Part shown: piece by piece, positions 1 through 7,573 of the stretch | Position numbering within the stretch: position 1 is the first letter of the stretch | Layout of the letters: the number at the start of each line of letters is the position of its first letter | Source of the DNA: Oscillospiraceae bacterium | GTDB lineage: Bacteria > Bacillota > Clostridia > Oscillospirales > Oscillospiraceae | Assembly (NCBI GenBank): GCA_021768185.1 | Contig: JAETNP010000010.1 | Location: 1 to 64,000, forward strand | Direction: 5' to 3' | DNA: 64,000 nt | Program-made: the position numbers and the translations under genes | Notes under the pieces: generated by a model | What the model saw: only the letters and a program-made list of their open reading frames with translations | Database searches by the model: none | What the model was told of the DNA's origin: nothing

Positions 1-162
1 TTCCAAGCTGTGCCCCGCCTGCCTGTATTCGATTGTCCGTTCCCTATATTTTTTTGAATAGCTCATGCCCCCATTCTACTCCCTTCTTCACCTCTTTTCA
101 ACTGGTTTTACTATATGAGACAAATGAGACTGCTTTTTACCAGAGAGACGACTTTCACCGTC

Positions 163-207
163 CTCATAACCCGGAGGTCGTAGGTTCAAGTCCTACCGCC
201 GCAACCA
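163..207 (+). repeat. Left attachment site: 3' part of tRNA-Met(CAT)
   Basis: The sequence runs from the anticodon loop CTCATAA through the T-arm to an encoded CCA. The run of three C after the loop and the expected acceptor end (A72, then A73 and CCA) fit an initiator tRNA. No D-arm or 5' half precedes it, so this is a recombination remnant and not a working tRNA. It differs from the right copy by one base (GGAGGT against GGAGGC). The intact tRNA gene must lie outside the window. Confidence 0.85.
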
Positions 208-208
208 A

Positions 209-246
209 AATCTCCCCGGAATCCTTTGATTCCGGGAGATTCTTTT
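209..246 (+). terminator. Terminator following the tRNA remnant
   Basis: A stem formed by 209-223 and 228-241 with one bulged C is followed by TTTT. It was probably the tRNA gene's own terminator carried with the attachment sequence. A related but diverged hairpin follows the right copy at 17871-17906. Confidence 0.65.
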
Positions 247-289
247 GATTTTTGGTGCTTTTTGGCTCTGTTCATTTTGGACTTTTTCC

Positions 290-309
290 TTGACCCAAAC
301 CGTGACCCA
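290..309 (+). promoter_or_regulatory. Left pair of integrase arm-type repeats
   Basis: TTGACCCA at 290-297 and GTGACCCA at 302-309 are direct repeats offset by 12 bp. The right end of the element has CTGACCCA at 17689-17696 and 17701-17708 with the same 12-bp offset. Arm-type sites near both ends are expected for an integrase with an N-terminal arm-binding domain. The role is inferred. Confidence 0.55.
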
Positions 310-329
310 TACGAGGAAACGTCCGGAAA

Positions 330-1484
330 CTACTGGAGAGCACCGGAGAGGATACTGCCCATCGTATTGGCCGCTTCTTTCTTCGCCGAGGTAGTAACGT
401 GGGTGTAGGTGTCCAGTGTGAACCCTGCGCTGTAGTGACCCAGCATTCCGGAAACAGTCTTGATGTCCACTCCGTTTTGCAGGGCCAGAGTTTCGAACGT
501 ATGTCTCAAATCATGGAAGCGAACTTGCGCCAGCCCTGCTCGCTTCAGTACTCGGTGCAGCATGTGGAGTACGCTGTCCGGTGAAATGGGGCCTCCTGTG
601 GGCGAAGGGAACACGTATGGGCTGCTGCCGCTTTTCTTCCGCTGCTCCTGCAAAACGCCTACCGCATCCGCCGATAGCGGCAGGGTGCGGTAGGTGTTCT
701 TCGTCTTCAGTGGGGCTTCGATGATCTCTCCATTGATCCTGGCGACTTGCCGTTGTACCCGGAGGCTGCCCTGCGTCAAATCAATATCTTCCCATTTCAG
801 CCCCAGTAATTCACCTCTCCGGAGGCCGGTAGCCAATTCGATATAGTACAGTTCAAACACGCCGTTTTCCTTTGCTTCCCGCAGGAAGGAGGTCAACTGC
901 TCTACCGGCAGGGTTTTCATTTCCTTATGTTCCAGCTTTGGCAGGGCGCAGCCGTCTGTTGGATTGCTGCTGATGAGTTTCTGATCCCTTGCGAAATCCA
1001 TCGCGGAGGAAATTACCTGATTGATATTCCGCACGGTCTTGGCGCTCAATCCCTTGAGCTGCCCCTTTGACTCGATCCGCTCCACCCTGCCGCCAGTCAG
1101 CAGCTTTTTGTAGAGCTTCTGCAAGTGCAGAGAAGATAATTTGTTTAGTGGGACATCTCCGATATTCGGCTTGATGTGATTATCGATATACCCGCGATAG
1201 GTTTGGTGCGAGGATGGGCGTACCTTGATCTTGGCGCAGTTTTCAAACCAGACATCCATCCACTGCCCTGTGGTGTACTGCTCCGCTTTCAGCATATCAA
1301 GATTTGCAGATTCTTCGATGGCCGCTTTGAGTTTCGCCTTGACTTCCGCCTGGGTTTTGCCCAGTACATTTTTGTAGATTGGTTTTCCGGTTTCGGGATT
1401 ACGGCCAGCGGTGTAACGGCCTTCCCAGCGGCCATCGCTTCGCTTGCGGATACTTCCTTCGCCGTTTGCACGTCGCTTTGCCAT
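330..1484 (-). CDS. int: Tyrosine recombinase/integrase of the element
   Basis: A 384-aa phage/ICE-type integrase. The N-terminal arm-binding domain covers about residues 1-60 (RANGEGSIRKRSDGRWEG). A SAM-like core-binding domain covers about 70-185 and the catalytic domain about 190-370. Catalytic residues are visible: R222 (GLRRGEL), H324-R327 (HDLRH), H350 (LGH) and Y360 (DTY). The ATG at 1484 is preferred over an upstream TTG because GAGGAGG lies just ahead of it. The start overlaps the stop of the upstream gene by one base, implying translational coupling. The gene reads towards the attachment site, the usual position for an integrase that targets a tRNA 3' end. It appears intact. Confidence 0.93.
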   Translation of the reverse strand: MAKRRANGEGSIRKRSDGRWEGRYTAGRNPETGKPIYKNVLGKTQAEVKAKLKAAIEESANLDMLKAEQYTTGQWMDVWFENCAKIKVRPSSHQTYRGYIDNHIKPNIGDVPLNKLSSLHLQKLYKKLLTGGRVERIESKGQLKGLSAKTVRNINQVISSAMDFARDQKLISSNPTDGCALPKLEHKEMKTLPVEQLTSFLREAKENGVFELYYIELATGLRRGELLGLKWEDIDLTQGSLRVQRQVARINGEIIEAPLKTKNTYRTLPLSADAVGVLQEQRKKSGSSPYVFPSPTGGPISPDSVLHMLHRVLKRAGLAQVRFHDLRHTFETLALQNGVDIKTVSGMLGHYSAGFTLDTYTHVTTSAKKEAANTMGSILSGALQ

Positions 1485-1795
1485 CAAGGGTCCCTCCTCT
1501 CGTCAAATGGTTCACGAAGTCGCTGCTCCTCGTCTTTTACGCAGGAATACCAGTTACCTTTCCCAAGTTCACCGCCGATTCCGCAGGCCAGCCGGAAGCC
1601 GGCAATGAAGCTGTCCAGAACCATATCGTCACGGAGCTGGGATTCTGCATCCACTAACTGGAGCAGTTGCTTTCGCCGCTGCTTGTCCAGTGTATGGCTC
1701 AGTTTGCAGCGTATGGTTTCGATCTCCTGCCGTCGTTCTGCATAGGCATCATTCGAGAAAAATTTCTCTTGCAGGGCTTGCATGTAGTCGTACAT
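1484..1795 (-). CDS. DUF6809-like small protein upstream of the integrase
   Basis: A 103-aa acidic, helix-rich protein starting MYDYMQALQEKFF. I chose the start at 1795 because AAAGGAGGCAGCAACC lies immediately before that ATG; the longer open frame has no such site. It resembles the DUF6809 proteins of clostridial mobile elements, from memory of the family and not a search. It overlaps the integrase by one base. The position would suit an excision or recombination accessory, but no DNA-binding motif is visible and the function is unknown. Confidence 0.6.
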   Translation of the reverse strand: MYDYMQALQEKFFSNDAYAERRQEIETIRCKLSHTLDKQRRKQLLQLVDAESQLRDDMVLDSFIAGFRLACGIGGELGKGNWYSCVKDEEQRLREPFDERRDP

Positions 1796-1947
1796 GGTTG
1801 CTGCCTCCTTTGGTTTGGTAGCAACACACAATACCACACTCCACTGGGAATCGCTATTCGGTAACGGTAGAGTTATCAGAAAATTATCATTTAGAAGTTG
1901 AACTGTCACGACCTTCTCTTTGTAGACAGTATCCCAATTGAGGAGCG

Positions 1948-2571
1948 TTAACCCATACTCATAGATTGGGTCTGGGATGGCTCTTCGTGATCGTCTGGTT
2001 TATGACCCATAGCGATTTTCTTTTCCCGGATTCTTGCCATGAGCTTCCGGTCAACCTGGATGCCGCCGTGGATGGGAGGGGACGGTGTCTGATCTTGGAA
2101 GACCCGGCTCATGTGGTAGAGGAGACGGGTGGTGGCCAGCATGACCGAGGGTGGCTTCAGACTATCCCAGCGGTTCAGAAAGAACTGAGCGTGACTGTTG
2201 CCTTGGGCGGCTGACTGGGTGAACCAGTAGTGCGCTTGTTCTTGGTCGTGCTCGTCCAGATACAGTTTGCCGAGAGCGTATTGTGCGTACTGGTTTCCGG
2301 TTTCAGCAGATCGGGCAAGATAGTCCATCGCTCTGGCGGTATCCTTCGGTACGATTTTTTCTTTGAGATATTCTTTGCCTAGACGGTAGGCGGCGTAACT
2401 ATTTTTATTTCGTGCGGCAGATTCCAGCCACTGAATTCCTAACCCCGGGTTATGGACTTCTGGATCGGGAGAGAGAAGAATTTTTCCCGCAGCATACTGC
2501 GCTGCTGAATGACCCTGCTTTGCTGCCTGCTCGAACCAGTAGAGGGCTTCTACGCTGTCTGGGATCAGCAC
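1948..2571 (-). pseudogene. Sel1-repeat C-terminal part of the relaxase, cut off by a frameshift
   Basis: About 207 codons with tandem Sel1-type repeats (ALYWFEQAAKQGHSAAQYAAGK, AMDYLARSAETGNQYAQYALGK and one more, each about 36 aa). The tail is polar. The frame joins the upstream relaxase if one base is restored at 2590-2591: the relaxase frame ends in HAQYLTGN and this frame resumes with LYQDGPVLIPDS, which completes a canonical Sel1 repeat. It is probably not translated alone, because only a GTG without a good ribosome-binding site is available. The cause is either a real mutation or a homopolymer sequencing error. Confidence 0.8.
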
Positions 2572-3704
2572 AGGGCCATCCTGGTACAGTTGCCGGTGAG
2601 GTACTGGGCGTGGAGGTCACCTTTCTCGGCTTTCGTGATGAGCTGTACTGCTGCGACGTCACACTCCGCCATGGGTGCGGTGTCATCATCGGCAACGATC
2701 CACCGTTTCCAACACTCGTAGGGCAGGGAGGAAATATCTGTAGCGTCCTGGTCTGCTATTGCTTCGGCATCTTTATCTTCAAAGGTTATTCTATCCAGAC
2801 GGATATTTTCGGCTTCGTGGATGACTGCGTTTTTGATGGAGCGAAATTCTTTTTGCTCGGAGAGCGGTGGGCGCTTGCGCTCCTTCTCGGAATAAAAATC
2901 TTCTATCTGACATTGGAGATTCCACCATACTTGATAACAGTCATTGACTGCCAGGAACCGCTCCAGCTGATTCACAATCTCGTCCACGGTGCTCTTTACA
3001 TCTTTAGGGAGGTAGCCGTATTTCTTCTTGCCCCTAACTGTTTCCAACTGAGAGGCCAGGGTCACCATCAGTGCTTCCACTTCGGGGTAGTTACCGATGG
3101 CCTGCCGCATTTCTTGAACCAGAGTCTTCATCTCTGTGTGGGCTGTCCGCACCAGTTCGTTTCTGGAGGAGGACTTCTGCTCGTAGATGTGGAGCATCTC
3201 CTGTCTGAAAATATCATTGGTGAGCTTGGACTTGATCTGGCGGATGCCATCCTGGGAGAGATATGCCTGTCCCGGTTTTGCCGACCAAGCCATCATGTGG
3301 ATATGGGGATGGTCGCCCTCGTCGTGGAAGGCAGCGTACCAGCGAAAATCACTGGGTGGTATGTGCATGGCCTCTGCAATTTCGTTGCGGTGAGTGCGGA
3401 GCAGGTTTCGCCATTGGGCGGCATGGTCGTAGCCCAGCCGTTCGGCATCCTCTCGCTTGAGGGAGATGATGTGCGTCCATACATTGCCGGGGTACTCGTT
3501 CAGCTCCTGCATAACGGTATCCATGTCTACATTGTCCTCGTCACCGAAGAGGCCGTGGGAGCGGGGACGTTCGGACATGTACTCCATGTAGCCGGAGGGG
3601 AGCAGTTCCACACCGTCACGGGTGCCGATGTACTTGGCGTAGCCGCCAGCACCACCGCCGCTGCTGCCTTTGATGTAGGGGCTCTTGACGATCAGTCGCG
3701 CCAC
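2565..3704 (-). CDS. MobP3/MobL-type relaxase, C-terminus lost to a frameshift
   Basis: The relaxase nicks and binds DNA at oriT for mobilization. The N-terminal half has a conserved start (MARLIVKSPYIKGS), a YAKYIGTRDGVE segment and the metal-binding histidines in FHDEGDHPHIHMM near residue 130. These fit MobP3/MobL relaxases of clostridial elements. The frame stops at 379 aa after LTGNCTRMALC, where an AAA appears to have lost one A (plus-strand 2590-2591). The Sel1-repeat tail continues in another frame at 1948-2571. The start is GTG at 3704, overlapping the end of the accessory gene by 13 bp. The catalytic half is intact, so nicking may survive without the tail. Confidence 0.82.
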   Translation of the reverse strand: MARLIVKSPYIKGSSGGGAGGYAKYIGTRDGVELLPSGYMEYMSERPRSHGLFGDEDNVDMDTVMQELNEYPGNVWTHIISLKREDAERLGYDHAAQWRNLLRTHRNEIAEAMHIPPSDFRWYAAFHDEGDHPHIHMMAWSAKPGQAYLSQDGIRQIKSKLTNDIFRQEMLHIYEQKSSSRNELVRTAHTEMKTLVQEMRQAIGNYPEVEALMVTLASQLETVRGKKKYGYLPKDVKSTVDEIVNQLERFLAVNDCYQVWWNLQCQIEDFYSEKERKRPPLSEQKEFRSIKNAVIHEAENIRLDRITFEDKDAEAIADQDATDISSLPYECWKRWIVADDDTAPMAECDVAAVQLITKAEKGDLHAQYLTGNCTRMALC

Positions 3705-4123
3705 GGATCATCACCTTCGTTATCATCTCCGTAGTCTCTGACCTTTTGCTCGAAGGTCAGCAGACCATTAGTGGCCTTCACATTCCGGACGCTGTTCACA
3801 CGGAGTTTCCGTAGGTAGTCGGCATCCAGATCAATGCAGTCGAGGGCCGCGCTCATACCCATATCCATTTCCACGGTCAGTTTGCAGAGGAGCTTAGCCA
3901 TTCTGTCCTCAAACATTCCAAGCCGGCCATCAATGGCGGACTGGATTTCTTTGGGCAGGAAGGCACCGGCGCTGTTGGCATCGAGGTAACCCAGATAGAA
4001 ATCAATAACTTTTTCTATGAACGCCGTGATGCTCCGACAGCCTTCCTCCCGGTAGCGCCTCTCCAACTCAGATTTCTTCTCTGGTGGTAGGTATAGCGCA
4101 AATTTAACCTTATTTTCTTTCAA
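3692..4123 (-). CDS. Relaxosome accessory protein, MobC-like ribbon-helix-helix
   Basis: A 143-aa protein. Its N-terminus (KVKFALYLPPEKKSELERRY) has the strand-helix pattern of a ribbon-helix-helix DNA-binding protein, followed by a helical C-terminal part. It starts at TTG 4123 behind AAAGGAGG and overlaps the relaxase start. In mobilizable elements the gene directly ahead of the relaxase usually binds oriT and assists the relaxase. That role is inferred here from position and fold pattern. Confidence 0.65.
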   Translation of the reverse strand: MKENKVKFALYLPPEKKSELERRYREEGCRSITAFIEKVIDFYLGYLDANSAGAFLPKEIQSAIDGRLGMFEDRMAKLLCKLTVEMDMGMSAALDCIDLDADYLRKLRVNSVRNVKATNGLLTFEQKVRDYGDDNEGDDPWRD

Positions 4124-4222
4124 TTTGAGCCTCCTTTTGGGTGTGACCCCGATAAATACCTTGAAATATTGGCACTTCTAGGATTTCTGACCCCAAGCGC
4201 CATTTTCTCTCTGCATTTTGAC

Positions 4223-4296
4223 CCCGGCGTGGGCGCCGGGAAACTGCCCGCACTGCGGGCAGTTGTGACCGGGCGGGCGCCACTTGTGACGCCCGG
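4223..4296. other. oriT: Candidate origin of transfer (three hairpins)
   Basis: Three consecutive inverted repeats lie in the gap upstream of the mobilization operon: 4223-4229/4234-4240 (7-bp stem), 4242-4251/4255-4264 (perfect 10-bp stem, 3-nt loop) and 4269-4275/4290-4296 (7-bp stem). Clustered inverted repeats upstream of an accessory protein and relaxase are typical of oriT. The nick site is not identifiable from sequence alone. The rest of the gap (4124-4466) has GTGACCCC-like words but no gene I can support. Confidence 0.45.
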
Positions 4297-4466
4297 CTTT
4301 TATCCTGCTTTTCCTTCTCCTCCCCATTTTGCCGTGTTCGGTCGGGCGGGGCTCTTGAATCGTGGCCTCACATTTCACCACAACTGGCCCACAACGGTGT
4401 TTTAGTGTGCGGAGGTGGTCGGATTGTCCGGTATGGTGGGTGGGTCGCAAATCGGCTCACAGGGGC

Positions 4467-4682
4467 TTACACGGCGGTTTGAGTGGCGAGACGGGACTTG
4501 GCTGAGTCTATCTCCAGTTTTCGGAGCTGGCGCTGGTGGTATGATTCTACGACTTCTTGAATGGGGCGGATGGTATAGCGGTAACTGCCGTTGCGCTTTT
4601 GGCCGGTTTTGGTGATGACACTGGTGGGCTTGATGGTGATAAATCCTTTGTCTGCGAGCTCGAAGCTTGAGAGAATGGTGAG
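4467..4682 (-). pseudogene. C-terminal fragment of a mobile-element protein
   Basis: An open minus-strand frame with no start codon ends at the TAA at 4467-4469. It reads SSFELADKGFITIK, then TGQKRNGSYRYTIRPIQEVV and a helical tail RQLRKLEIDSAKSRLA. Composition and phrasing are those of a real protein end. I do not recognise the family with certainty; a plasmid/ICE replication or regulatory protein is possible. An in-frame stop at 4683-4685 and the abutting plus-strand gene show that the 5' part is deleted. Confidence 0.55.
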
Positions 4683-5175
4683 TTATTACCAGGCATTAGG
4701 AGTGGAGTCTCCGGATGTATATCGCTTTAACTCCTGCACTACAAATTTTGAATTGGTCGATGAGAATACGTTTGCTGAAGTGCTTTATCCGGAAACGATT
4801 TTTGACATCATTGACTTTCATGTTCGGGAATGTGTGCGGCGAGAGATCAAATTCCGCGTGTGCAAGAACTGCGGTAGGTATTTTGCCGTGACGGGCCATG
4901 CGGGTGTGGAATACTGTGACCGGGTTATCAACAAGAAGGGCCAGACCTGCAAGGAGATCGGTGCGTTCCGTGTATGGGAAAAGAGCAGGAGCGGGGATGC
5001 GGTGTTCCGGCTTTACCGCCGGGAGTACAAACGGCGCTTTGCCTGGATCAAGGCTGGGCGGATCGAGCCGGATGCTTTTTATGCCTGGAGCGAGAAGGCC
5101 AGAGAGAAAAAAGCGGAGTGTGAAACGGGCAAGATTTCTTTTGAGGACTTTTCAGAGTGGCTGGGCAATTCATAA
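4675..5175 (+). pseudogene. DUF6076-like zinc-ribbon protein, 5' truncated
   Basis: The recognisable part begins near VSYYQALGVES and runs to the stop at 5175. It holds a cysteine cluster (CKNCGRYF, YCDR, CKEIGA) followed by YRREYKRRFAWIKAGRI, the pattern of DUF6076 proteins common on clostridial mobile elements. Full-length members are much longer at the N-terminus. The longer open frame back to 4591 runs through sequence antisense to the neighbouring fragment and is not native. The ATG at 4675 lacks a ribosome-binding site. I read this as a deletion product, possibly silent. Confidence 0.65.
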
Positions 5176-5179
5176 AAGC

Positions 5180-5219
5180 ACCAGAGGATAAGAGCAGATG
5201 TTCTCTCTTGTCCTCTGGT
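5180..5219 (+). terminator. Terminator after the DUF6076-like gene
   Basis: The stem pairs 5180-5194 with 5205-5219 (ACCAGAGGA against TCCTCTGGT plus AAGAG/CTCTT) and is followed by a short T-rich run. It separates the mobilization module from the cargo. Confidence 0.6.
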
Positions 5220-5220
5220 A

Positions 5221-5235
5221 CTCTTTGTTTACTGC
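5221..5235 (+). repeat. 15-nt direct repeat at the left edge of the cargo
   Basis: CTCTTTGTTTACTGC at 5221-5235 recurs exactly and in the same orientation at 17060-17074, with partly similar flanks. The two copies bracket the sugar-utilization genes and could mark the joint at which the cargo entered the element. Nothing else is visible in 5236-5423. Confidence 0.4.
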
Positions 5236-5423
5236 GTTGTAGATTTTAAGAGCGCTTATCGCGCAAGTGCCCCCAATATTTCTTAATTCGGTGGCGGTCT
5301 GCTTTTGGATCGCGTAGCACTTTACTATGCAATCCACTGATAAAACTACACTCCCTCAGTAATATCCTTTCTCATTCAGCTAACATGCTGCGTGCAGAAC
5401 AATGGCGCGAGATTTGTTCATCC

Positions 5424-6011
5424 TTACTTCGCTGCGTAGTGGCAATGAGCCAGGAAATCTGATAGTATTGTCTGTGCATTTTCTTCAAAAGCATCCTGGC
5501 AGACAAATTCCGCGGAAATAGCCCAGGTGTCAAAGACCGTGAAGGCGGATACGCCGTGAGCATACGAGCTTGCATCAGGAGGAAACGTGTATGTCAGGAC
5601 GGTGAACTCCTGGTTGTTGTAGGTCCGTTGGGCGGTTTCGGTGACAGTGTAGTTATTCGCAGCCAAATCAAGCCATTCATCCACACTCCTTTGAGCTTCC
5701 TCCGCCGTATCGGAAGCCATCAACAAAAGTACCATCTGTGCATCATACAGATTTGTCTCCTCGCCCGACGCATTCACATAGGGCTGGGCATCTCCAATAG
5801 ACCAGGCGGTATAGCACATATTCTTTGCTGCCTTATCGTCACGGAGTGTCAACTTATATCCTGGTTTTTCCACCCCCAGCACTCCCCCAAGCGTGATCCA
5901 GTCTTTGTCCCACGGCGTACCATCTGCCGCCATGGCGGGCATTTTTGACCCGCAGCCAGACAGACAGGCCAGCATGGCGCACAGCATAATGAAATGGATT
6001 GCTTTTTTCAT
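5424..6011 (-). CDS. Putative lipoprotein of unknown function
   Basis: A 195-aa protein with a signal peptide and lipobox (ACLSGC, Cys at about residue 20), so it should be anchored to the outer face of the membrane. AGGAGGTAGAACG precedes the ATG. The mature part shows no family I recognise; it has alternating polar and aromatic segments and no repeats. It lies at the end of the leftward cluster headed by the LacI regulator, about 110 bp after the preceding gene, and could work with the fructan system at the surface. No function can be assigned. Confidence 0.6.
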   Translation of the reverse strand: MKKAIHFIMLCAMLACLSGCGSKMPAMAADGTPWDKDWITLGGVLGVEKPGYKLTLRDDKAAKNMCYTAWSIGDAQPYVNASGEETNLYDAQMVLLLMASDTAEEAQRSVDEWLDLAANNYTVTETAQRTYNNQEFTVLTYTFPPDASSYAHGVSAFTVFDTWAISAEFVCQDAFEENAQTILSDFLAHCHYAAK

Positions 6012-6119
6012 CGTTCTACCTCCTCAGGATGGTCGCCCAGCATAAGATTGACGCAGGTCTCCGCGATTCCCGCCAGAGGGTGTACAATCGGTGCATTTGC
6101 ATTGTGCGGCTCTAAACAG

Positions 6120-6875
6120 TCAGTTCGCTATGGGCGTCTCATCGGCCTGCATACTTGCCAGATACGAGATATATCGAATTACGGTGGGAAGACGCGGACT
6201 GTTGGCAACCACGCCAAGATATACAGGATCCGAAAGACCCGCTTCTTGAAACAGAGGGAATGTGGAAACATCGATCCCATTTGTAGCTTCCTCTGTTACC
6301 GTCTGGTAGCGGTTCGATTCCCGGAGGGCATACTCAATGGCGTTGTCTTCAAGAATGACCGTGTTTGTGGTCAGATTCGGCTCCAGAAAACGGTACTGCG
6401 AATCCGGGAGCAGGTCGGGGAACTCCAGCAGATAGCCATTCTGAGAACAAATATCATACGCTTCTCTGTTCATCAGGACGATGTCCAGCCGCTTGGCTTC
6501 GATAGCGGCCATCAGCTTCAGCTTGGACGCATACCCATACTCATGATTTTCCGCCGAAGGATCGTCCGATAAATATGTCCCCCGGTAGAGATAGACCTCA
6601 GCCTTTCGAGGATCAGCCCCACTGTCGGAGATGAATCCTTCATTCAGCTGAGATTCCAGCTCATCCCCCACAGAGACGTTGACGAGGGCCGTGTACAGGA
6701 CGGCCTCTTTTTTTGTCATCTGCCGGTACACTGCAGAGCAGACGAGATACAGCGCGACCAATCCCAGCAAAATCGGAAGTTTAAAGTAAGTATAGATGTA
6801 GTCCGCCTTGCCTGCCAGGTTCATTCCCCGGAAAGATGCCTTCCGGGCGGCGCGTTCCTCTTTTGTGAGTCTCAT
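6120..6875 (-). CDS. Single-pass membrane protein paired with DUF624
   Basis: A 251-aa protein with a basic N-terminus (MRLTKEERAARKASFRG), one transmembrane segment at about 33-50 (LPILLGLVALYLVCSAVY) and a large outer domain. The start overlaps the DUF624 stop by 4 bp, so the two are probably co-translated. The outer domain has binding-protein-like stretches (YLYRGTYL, LDIVLMNREAYDI) reminiscent of a truncated solute-binding fold, but this is a weak resemblance. The pair lies between a LacI regulator and a lipoprotein in a sugar locus. Function unknown. Confidence 0.65.
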   Translation of the reverse strand: MRLTKEERAARKASFRGMNLAGKADYIYTYFKLPILLGLVALYLVCSAVYRQMTKKEAVLYTALVNVSVGDELESQLNEGFISDSGADPRKAEVYLYRGTYLSDDPSAENHEYGYASKLKLMAAIEAKRLDIVLMNREAYDICSQNGYLLEFPDLLPDSQYRFLEPNLTTNTVILEDNAIEYALRESNRYQTVTEEATNGIDVSTFPLFQEAGLSDPVYLGVVANSPRLPTVIRYISYLASMQADETPIAN

Positions 6876-7555
6876 GCCTCCCCACCGTCCTGGCCAGCCT
6901 GGACATTGTCATCCCCATCGGCCTCCGTATCCGGGTCATAGGAGCAGGCGCGGAGTACATTGGACATCAGATAGGAACTGAGAAGGGCGCACAAGCCTTC
7001 ACCAAAGATGATCAGCGGGGTGAATATTCTGACAACAGCGAAGAACATCGCAAAATGAACCGCAAATACCAGGATCGTACAAAAGAGGTAGTGTGTGCCG
7101 ATGAAAAAGGAATTTTTCAGCATGGCCCAGTTGGTATTCGAGACGGTGGCCACCAGCGGAAAAACAAAGAACAGCACGATCACATAGGCCACCGCCGCCG
7201 CAATCAGCAGGGCCAGGATCAAAGTCCACATGACGGCGGGAACTCCGGTGGAGGAAGCGCGAAGATGGTATACGATGTACCCGTCGCCTGCCAGGAGCAG
7301 TCCGACAGCGAACAGGATCAGCCACAGGACCGTAGATTGACGGAAATTCTCCCGAAAGGACCGGAAGAACATGCGGGTCAGAGAACGGTCCTCTTCCCGC
7401 GCAATCTTCAGCGTTGTATAATACAACGCCGTCGTCGATGCTCCGATAGTAAAAACCGGGATACAGCAGACAAACCAGAGAAGGTTCAGATAGCAGGCAT
7501 AGCACAGCTTCAGCAGCAGCTGGCCGAACGGACTGTCATAAGAAAGAAATTTCAT
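6872..7555 (-). CDS. yesL: DUF624 (YesL-type) membrane protein
   Basis: A 227-aa multi-pass membrane protein with about five hydrophobic segments. It begins MKFLSYDSPFGQLLLKLCYACYLNLLW and has PVFTIGASTTALYYT, the signature of the YesL/DUF624 family that accompanies carbohydrate ABC transporters in Firmicutes. The exact role of YesL is not established; it is usually taken as a transport accessory. It lies 18 bp downstream of the LacI regulator and overlaps the following membrane protein. Confidence 0.85.
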   Translation of the reverse strand: MKFLSYDSPFGQLLLKLCYACYLNLLWFVCCIPVFTIGASTTALYYTTLKIAREEDRSLTRMFFRSFRENFRQSTVLWLILFAVGLLLAGDGYIVYHLRASSTGVPAVMWTLILALLIAAAVAYVIVLFFVFPLVATVSNTNWAMLKNSFFIGTHYLFCTILVFAVHFAMFFAVVRIFTPLIIFGEGLCALLSSYLMSNVLRACSYDPDTEADGDDNVQAGQDGGEA

Positions 7556-7573
7556 CTTGCACGCTCCTGCCGA

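Noticed and set aside
163..207. A functional tRNA gene at the left repeat
   Set aside because: Only the sequence from the anticodon loop to CCA is present; no acceptor 5' strand or D-arm precedes it. The same holds at 17825-17869.
4591..4674. Extension of the DUF6076-like protein to an upstream ATG with a hydrophobic segment
   Set aside because: The added residues are antisense to the neighbouring gene fragment, so the apparent signal-like helix is accidental.
6012..6119. A short minus-strand frame reading APIVHPLAGIAETCVNLMLGD
   Set aside because: It looks protein-like but has no start codon, is only about 40 codons long and matches no family I can name. It may be a decayed gene end.
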